This document shows positions 6,454 to 7,913 of a stretch of DNA of 7,913 nucleotides, in pieces (position 1 is the stretch's first letter; each line of letters starts with the position of its first letter). Source of the DNA: Frankiales bacterium (GTDB lineage: Bacteria > Actinomycetota > Actinomycetes > JAFAQI01); assembly GCA_019246495.1 (NCBI GenBank), contig JAFAQI010000166.1:1-7913 (forward strand). Reading direction: 5' to 3'. Made by a program: the position numbers and the translations under genes. A model generated the notes under the pieces. It saw nothing but the letters and a program-made list of their open reading frames with translations, made no database searches and was not told the origin of the DNA.

Positions 6454-7711
6454 GTCCGTCGCCGTGCACGACCCACGTCGTACTGGTCAGCTCCGGAAGT
6501 CCCATCGGCCCGCGCGCGTGCAGCTTCTGCGTCGAGATGCCGATCTCCGCACCGAAGCCGAACTGCTCGCCGTCGGTGAACCGCGTCGACGCGTTGACCA
6601 TCACCGCGGCGCTGTCGAGGCCCAGCACGAACGCCTGCGAGGCGTCGAGCGACCGCGTGACGATCGCTTCGGTGTGACCGCTCCCCCACCGCCGGATGTG
6701 ACCGATCGCGTCGTCGAGTGAGTCGACAACGCCGACGGCAAGGTCGAGCGAGTTGTATTCGGCGGCCCAGTCGTCGTCGGTGACCGGTACGACGCCGCCG
6801 ACGTCATGCGCCGAGGCGGCCTTGGTGACGGCATCGTCACCGTGCACCGTCACGCCGTTGTCGTGCAGCGCAGCGAGCACGCGCGGCAGGAACTCGTCCG
6901 CGACGGCACGGTGCACGAGCAGCGTCTCGGCAGCATTGCAGACACTGGGCCGCTGCACCTTGGCGTTGATGGTGATGTCGAGCGCCATGTCGAGGTCGGC
7001 GTCGGCATCGACGTAGACGTGGCAGTTGCCGACACCGGTCTCGATGACCGGCACGGTCGACTCCTCGACGACGCTGCGAATCAGACCGGCGCCACCGCGC
7101 GGGATGAGCACGTCGACGTGACCGCGCGCACGCATGAGGTGCTTCGTCGACTCGTGGTCGACTCCCGGCACGAGCTGGACGGCGTAGTCGGGCAATCCGG
7201 CGGCCGAACCTGCAGCGGCGAGCACGTCGACGAGCGCCGCGTTGCTCGACCGCGCACTCGACGACCCGCGCAGCAGCACGGCATTGCCGCTCTTGATGCA
7301 GAGACCGGCGGCGTCGACCGTGACGTTGGGTCGTGCCTCGTAGATGATGCCGACGACTCCGAGCGGGACCCTGACCTGCCGCAACTGCAAGCCGTTGGGC
7401 AGCGTCGAGCCTCGAACCACCTCGCCGACGGGGTCGGGCAGTCCGGCGACCTGCCGGAGGCCGTCCGCCATTGCGGCGACCCGCTTCTCGTCGAGGGCGA
7501 GCCGGTCGAGCATGCCCTCGGCCATGCCGTTGTCGCGGCCGCGGGCGAGGTCGTCGGCGTTGGCTTTGAGGACGTCGTCGGTCGCCGCGACGAGGGCGTC
7601 GGCCATCGCCTGCAGGGCCGCGTCCTTCTTTGCGCGGGGCAGCCGGGCGAGACCGATCGCCGCAGACCGCGACCGCCTCGCGACCTCGATGACCTCGTCA
7701 GCGGTTGTCAC
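6440..7711 (-). CDS. proA: Glutamate-5-semialdehyde dehydrogenase (gamma-glutamyl phosphate reductase)
   Basis: ProA reduces gamma-glutamyl phosphate with NADPH to glutamate-5-semialdehyde, the second step of proline synthesis, in the cytoplasm. The 423-residue length is typical. The active-site cysteine is C258 in [14 protein letters not shown]. Other family landmarks are [43 protein letters not shown] and the C-terminal [19 protein letters not shown], so the gene looks complete and active. The start is a GTG with no strong Shine-Dalgarno, 24 bases after the guaB1 stop, so it may depend on readthrough from upstream. The partner gene proB (glutamate 5-kinase) is not in the window; in many actinobacteria it lies close to proA. 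Its stop lies 4 bases from that of the convergent lipoprotein gene. The assignment is firm. Confidence 0.97.
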   Translation of the reverse strand: MTTADEVIEVARRSRSAAIGLARLPRAKKDAALQAMADALVAATDDVLKANADDLARGRDNGMAEGMLDRLALDEKRVAAMADGLRQVAGLPDPVGEVVRGSTLPNGLQLRQVRVPLGVVGIIYEARPNVTVDAAGLCIKSGNAVLLRGSSSARSSNAALVDVLAAAGSAAGLPDYAVQLVPGVDHESTKHLMRARGHVDVLIPRGGAGLIRSVVEESTVPVIETGVGNCHVYVDADADLDMALDITINAKVQRPSVCNAAETLLVHRAVADEFLPRVLAALHDNGVTVHGDDAVTKAASAHDVGGVVPVTDDDWAAEYNSLDLAVGVVDSLDDAIGHIRRWGSGHTEAIVTRSLDASQAFVLGLDSAAVMVNASTRFTDGEQFGFGAEIGISTQKLHARGPMGLPELTSTTWVVHGDGHVRS

Positions 7712-7735
7712 GCCACGAGGGTAAACCGCCGGCGG

Positions 7736-7913
<178 letters not shown>

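Overview
This is a high-GC window with strong G/C bias at third codon positions. The gene content points to an Actinomycetota chromosome: the C-terminus of a GuaB1-type IMP dehydrogenase relative, and nadD followed by a membrane-anchored LytR-CpsA-Psr (LCP)-like gene. Genus and order cannot be told from this sequence alone. Coding density is very high, and no RNA gene, mobile element, CRISPR array or recent-transfer scar is visible.

Layout from left to right. (1) A leftward run of five closely packed genes occupies about 1-5111. In transcription order they are a MoxR-family AAA+ ATPase (4251-5111), a CoxE-like von Willebrand factor A (VWA) protein (2830-4251), a phenylacetate-CoA ligase paaK (1498-2811), nadD (856-1488) and an LCP-like membrane-anchored protein that runs off the left edge (1-859). 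Junctions are a 1-base stop/start overlap, gaps of 18 and 9 bases, and a 4-base GTGA overlap, so the run looks like one transcription unit. (2) A divergent intergenic region (5112-5235) holds a perfect 7-bp inverted repeat, the likely control region. (3) A rightward gene (5236-6435) encodes a predicted secreted lipoprotein with a zinc-metallopeptidase signature. (4) It converges, with only 4 bases between stop codons, on leftward proA (6440-7711). (5) The 3' end of guaB1 (7736-7913) lies 24 bases upstream of proA on the same strand.

Functionally, the window combines housekeeping metabolism (NadD for NAD, ProA for proline, GuaB1 for purine interconversion) with less understood parts. The MoxR/VWA pair belongs to the class of AAA+ chaperone and metal-binding partner of which CoxD/CoxE of CO dehydrogenase maturation is the known example; its client here is unknown. 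The paaK gene stands alone, without other phenylacetate pathway genes in view. The LCP-like protein appears to lack most catalytic arginines of its family, and the lipoprotein is a putative cell-surface zincin.

I found no clearly undescribed multi-gene system. The best leads are the MoxR-VWA-PaaK run with its palindromic control region, the degenerate LCP protein and the orphan surface metallopeptidase.
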